Positions 62,220 through 64,000 of a DNA stretch of 64,000 nt are shown here, piece by piece. The notes beneath the pieces were generated by a model. That model did not search any database and was not told where the DNA came from. It worked only from the letters and a program-made list of their open reading frames with translations. Numbering within the stretch: position 1 is the first letter of the stretch; each line of letters opens with the position of its first letter. The DNA lies in the NCBI GenBank assembly GCA_041391365.1, contig JAWKOC010000002.1:577459-641458 (forward strand), read 5' to 3'. Source of the stretch: JAGRAX01 sp041391365 (lineage in GTDB: Bacteria; Bdellovibrionota_G; JALEGL01; JAGRMV01). The position numbers and the translations under genes were made by a program.

Positions 62220-63472
62220 ATTGAATCCATTTCGGAAGCAGCCACTGCAGCTAGATAGCTGGTGGACCAAGCGTTTTGAAAATTGAAGCCTCCTGTCAAC
62301 GCATCGATGTCCATGACCTCTCCCGCGAAGTATAGTCTAGGATGCAATTTGCTTTCCATGGTTCGAAAATCAATTTCTTTTCGTAGAATTCCTCCCGAGG
62401 TTACAAACTCTTCTTTGTTGGTGGTTTTTCCATGAATGGAAAAAGATGCATTTTTCACCTGTTGGAGGAGAGCTTCTTTTTTGGCTTTTCCGATATGCAC
62501 CCATGTCGAATTGGGATCACATTGAAGATAGTCAAGAATGCGAAGCCAGTACCGTTGGGGAAAAAAAGGTAGCTTGGAGTTTTTAAGTTGTTTTTTTTCA
62601 TGCTTTTCTTGATGCGCAGCAATCAAGTCTTTGCAGGAGGGCATCGTAACGTCAGGAGCAAAATCAATCTGAATGGTGGTGGTGTAGTTGGTTTGGCAGA
62701 GTTCTCTTGCAAACCAACTTGAAAAACAGAGAATGGCAGGTCCGCTGAGTCCCCAGTGGGTGATGAGAAGGTCTCCACGCGTATGGACCTTTTTTCCTCC
62801 CAGATTCCCAGATATTTTGAGATTTGAAAAACTGATGCCCGCGAGATCTTTGAGCCGAACGTCGCGACTGTTGAACGAAAACAAGGAAGGTACGGGATCT
62901 ACTAGGGTATGCCCCAAGGTTTGTAGAGCGGTCCATATCTGTTGGCTGCTTCCGCTGGCGGCAAGAAGATGCGTGCTTTGGAAGGTTTCTCCTGTAGACA
63001 ATGTTACATTCCATCGATGTTGATTTCTCTCAATCTTTGTAACCTGGCTTTTGGTTCGTAGCTCGATTCCTCTATCTTTTCGAAGGGATTCAAAAAGATC
63101 TACGATCGTTTGACTTGAGTCTGAGATAGGGAAAACTCTTCCGTCTGACTCGGTCTTCAAATGAACGCCCTTGGATTCAAACCATAGTTGGGTCTGAAGA
63201 GGTCCAAATTTTGAAAAAACGGAAAGAAGTTCTTTGCTTCCACGTGGATAAAACGCAATCAACTCTCTAGGGATATGACAAGCATTGGTCACGTTGCATC
63301 GGCCACCCCCAGAGATGAGAACTTTGGTTAGTGGACGTGTCGCAGCTTCGAGAATCAAAGCTTTGCAAGATTTCCCCTTTTCATGCATGCGACCGACATA
63401 TTCGAGTGTACCGAAGTAGCCGGCTGCGCCGCCGCCGATGCTGATCCAATCAAATGAGGTTTCGTCATTCAT
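62216..63472 (-). CDS. BaiN/HI0933-family flavoprotein
   Basis: 418 aa from ATG 63472. FAD binding is shown by ISIGGGAAGYFG at the N-terminus, the family-specific SGGGRCNVTN follows, and a C-terminal GEVMDIDALTGGFNFQNAW completes the fold. Family members are NAD(P)/FAD oxidoreductases; a few act on bile-acid derivatives, but the role here is unknown. The start overlaps the helicase stop (ATGA), and the stop overlaps the methyltransferase start. The open frame runs on upstream but without family similarity. Confidence 0.9.
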   Translation of the reverse strand: MNDETSFDWISIGGGAAGYFGTLEYVGRMHEKGKSCKALILEAATRPLTKVLISGGGRCNVTNACHIPRELIAFYPRGSKELLSVFSKFGPLQTQLWFESKGVHLKTESDGRVFPISDSSQTIVDLFESLRKDRGIELRTKSQVTKIERNQHRWNVTLSTGETFQSTHLLAASGSSQQIWTALQTLGHTLVDPVPSLFSFNSRDVRLKDLAGISFSNLKISGNLGGKKVHTRGDLLITHWGLSGPAILCFSSWFARELCQTNYTTTIQIDFAPDVTMPSCKDLIAAHQEKHEKKQLKNSKLPFFPQRYWLRILDYLQCDPNSTWVHIGKAKKEALLQQVKNASFSIHGKTTNKEEFVTSGGILRKEIDFRTMESKLHPRLYFAGEVMDIDALTGGFNFQNAWSTSYLAAVAASEMDSI

Positions 63473-64000
63473 TTTTTGGATCTTGGTTTGCGTTTGTTTT
63501 TGGTCGATGCAGAGGGGCCATGCGTTTTTTTTCGTGATGAACTTTTGTGCTTTTTGGAAAAATTGTGTTTGGTGTTGCTGCTCGGGTTGATGGCATTTTG
63601 AATGTTGATCCAATTGTCATGCTGATCTTGCGAAATCAAGGCAAGTGATGTCCCTGCTACACTTCCTCTAGAGGTTCGTCCGATTCGGTGGATGTAATCA
63701 TGATGAGATGCTGGAATATCATAGTGGATGATGATCTCGACATGATCGATATCAATTCCCCGTGAGACAAGATCCGTTGCCACCAAATATTGAAATTTCT
63801 TTTCTCGAAAAGCGCTCAAAACGAGATTGCGTTTGATTTGGGGAAGATCACCTTGAAGAACCTGAGCTGTGTGTTGATTGGCTTTGAGTTGCTTTTGCAC
63901 ATTCCAGGTTTCAAATTTGGTGTTGCAGAAGATGATTCCTTGACCGTCGATTGTGGCCAATTGCTCGATCAAGGCGTCCATTTTGCTTTTCTGTTTGCGA
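63469..64000 (-). CDS. DEAD-box RNA helicase, C-terminal part (runs off the window)
   Basis: Only the second RecA-like domain and tail are inside the window. IIFCNTKFE, VATDLVSRGIDIDHVE and YIHRIGRTSRG are motifs IV, V and VI. A basic tail ends in KNKRKPRSKK. The frame is open to the window edge (RKQKSK before MDALIEQL), so the 5' end lies beyond 64000. It is coupled to the flavoprotein gene by ATGA. It is distinct from the helicase at 46520. Confidence 0.9.
   Translation of the reverse strand, partial: RKQKSKMDALIEQLATIDGQGIIFCNTKFETWNVQKQLKANQHTAQVLQGDLPQIKRNLVLSAFREKKFQYLVATDLVSRGIDIDHVEIIIHYDIPASHHDYIHRIGRTSRGSVAGTSLALISQDQHDNWINIQNAINPSSNTKHNFSKKHKSSSRKKTHGPSASTKNKRKPRSKK

Overview
The window looks like chromosome of a Gram-negative, deltaproteobacterial-grade bacterium. 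A Bdellovibrio or Myxococcus-type relative is my best guess, but no 16S rRNA is present to fix it. Reasons: the order prfA-prmC-murA-accD, a CpoB/YbgF-like protein followed by a LysM protein, the order dprA-trmFO-xerC-(J-domain gene)-Hsp70-aminotransferase-serA-purA, a squalene-hopene cyclase, lipoprotein signals, an outer-membrane barrel, and a large set of exported proteins. TTG starts appear common (prfA, the SulP and Trk transporters, others).

Layout. 0-26 kb is a dense housekeeping region: fatty-acid activation (fadD), translation release (prfA, prmC), wall synthesis (murA), malonyl-CoA synthesis (accD), coaE, purQ, a MeaB-type GTPase, hopanoid synthesis, envelope proteins, dprA, trmFO, an Hsp70, serine synthesis and purA. 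Inside it, 18.49-20.37 kb holds a heavily frameshifted xerC and a frameshifted J-domain gene directly upstream of an intact Hsp70 gene. 26.2-26.6 kb carries tRNA-Lys and tRNA-Glu with a nested-palindrome spacer, followed by a tandem hairpin-rich repeat.

26.9-46.2 kb is accessory. It starts with an AT-rich two-gene cassette (one member PD-(D/E)xK nuclease-like), then a DUF1398 gene and a dehydrogenase-like gene with a degenerate active site. Exported proteins of unknown function follow, two with protease-like or transglutaminase-like catalytic residues. An interspersed element (AAAGTGCCAG core) sits at the 3' ends of several of these genes. At 36.0-37.2 kb a strong predicted promoter reads into a 13-residue peptide ending in Trp, then a 12-bp hairpin, then an isoprenyl-diphosphate-synthase-like gene, with an IS30 transposase remnant behind it. 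I consider this the best candidate for an undescribed system: a possible prenylated-peptide signal of ComQ/ComX logic.

46.5-64 kb mixes general functions: DEAD-box helicases, a Trk-type K+ transporter, GST, a SulP transporter, RsgA, thioredoxin-fold proteins, glutathione peroxidase, a SET-domain protein, a methyltransferase and a BaiN-type flavoprotein. Two small exported proteins here are each preceded by a Fur-box-like palindrome. Several genes (meaB and those at 43.2, 44.5, 45.6 and 60.9 kb) are broken by single-base changes, nearly all in homopolymers. That pattern suggests base-calling errors at least as strongly as true gene decay.
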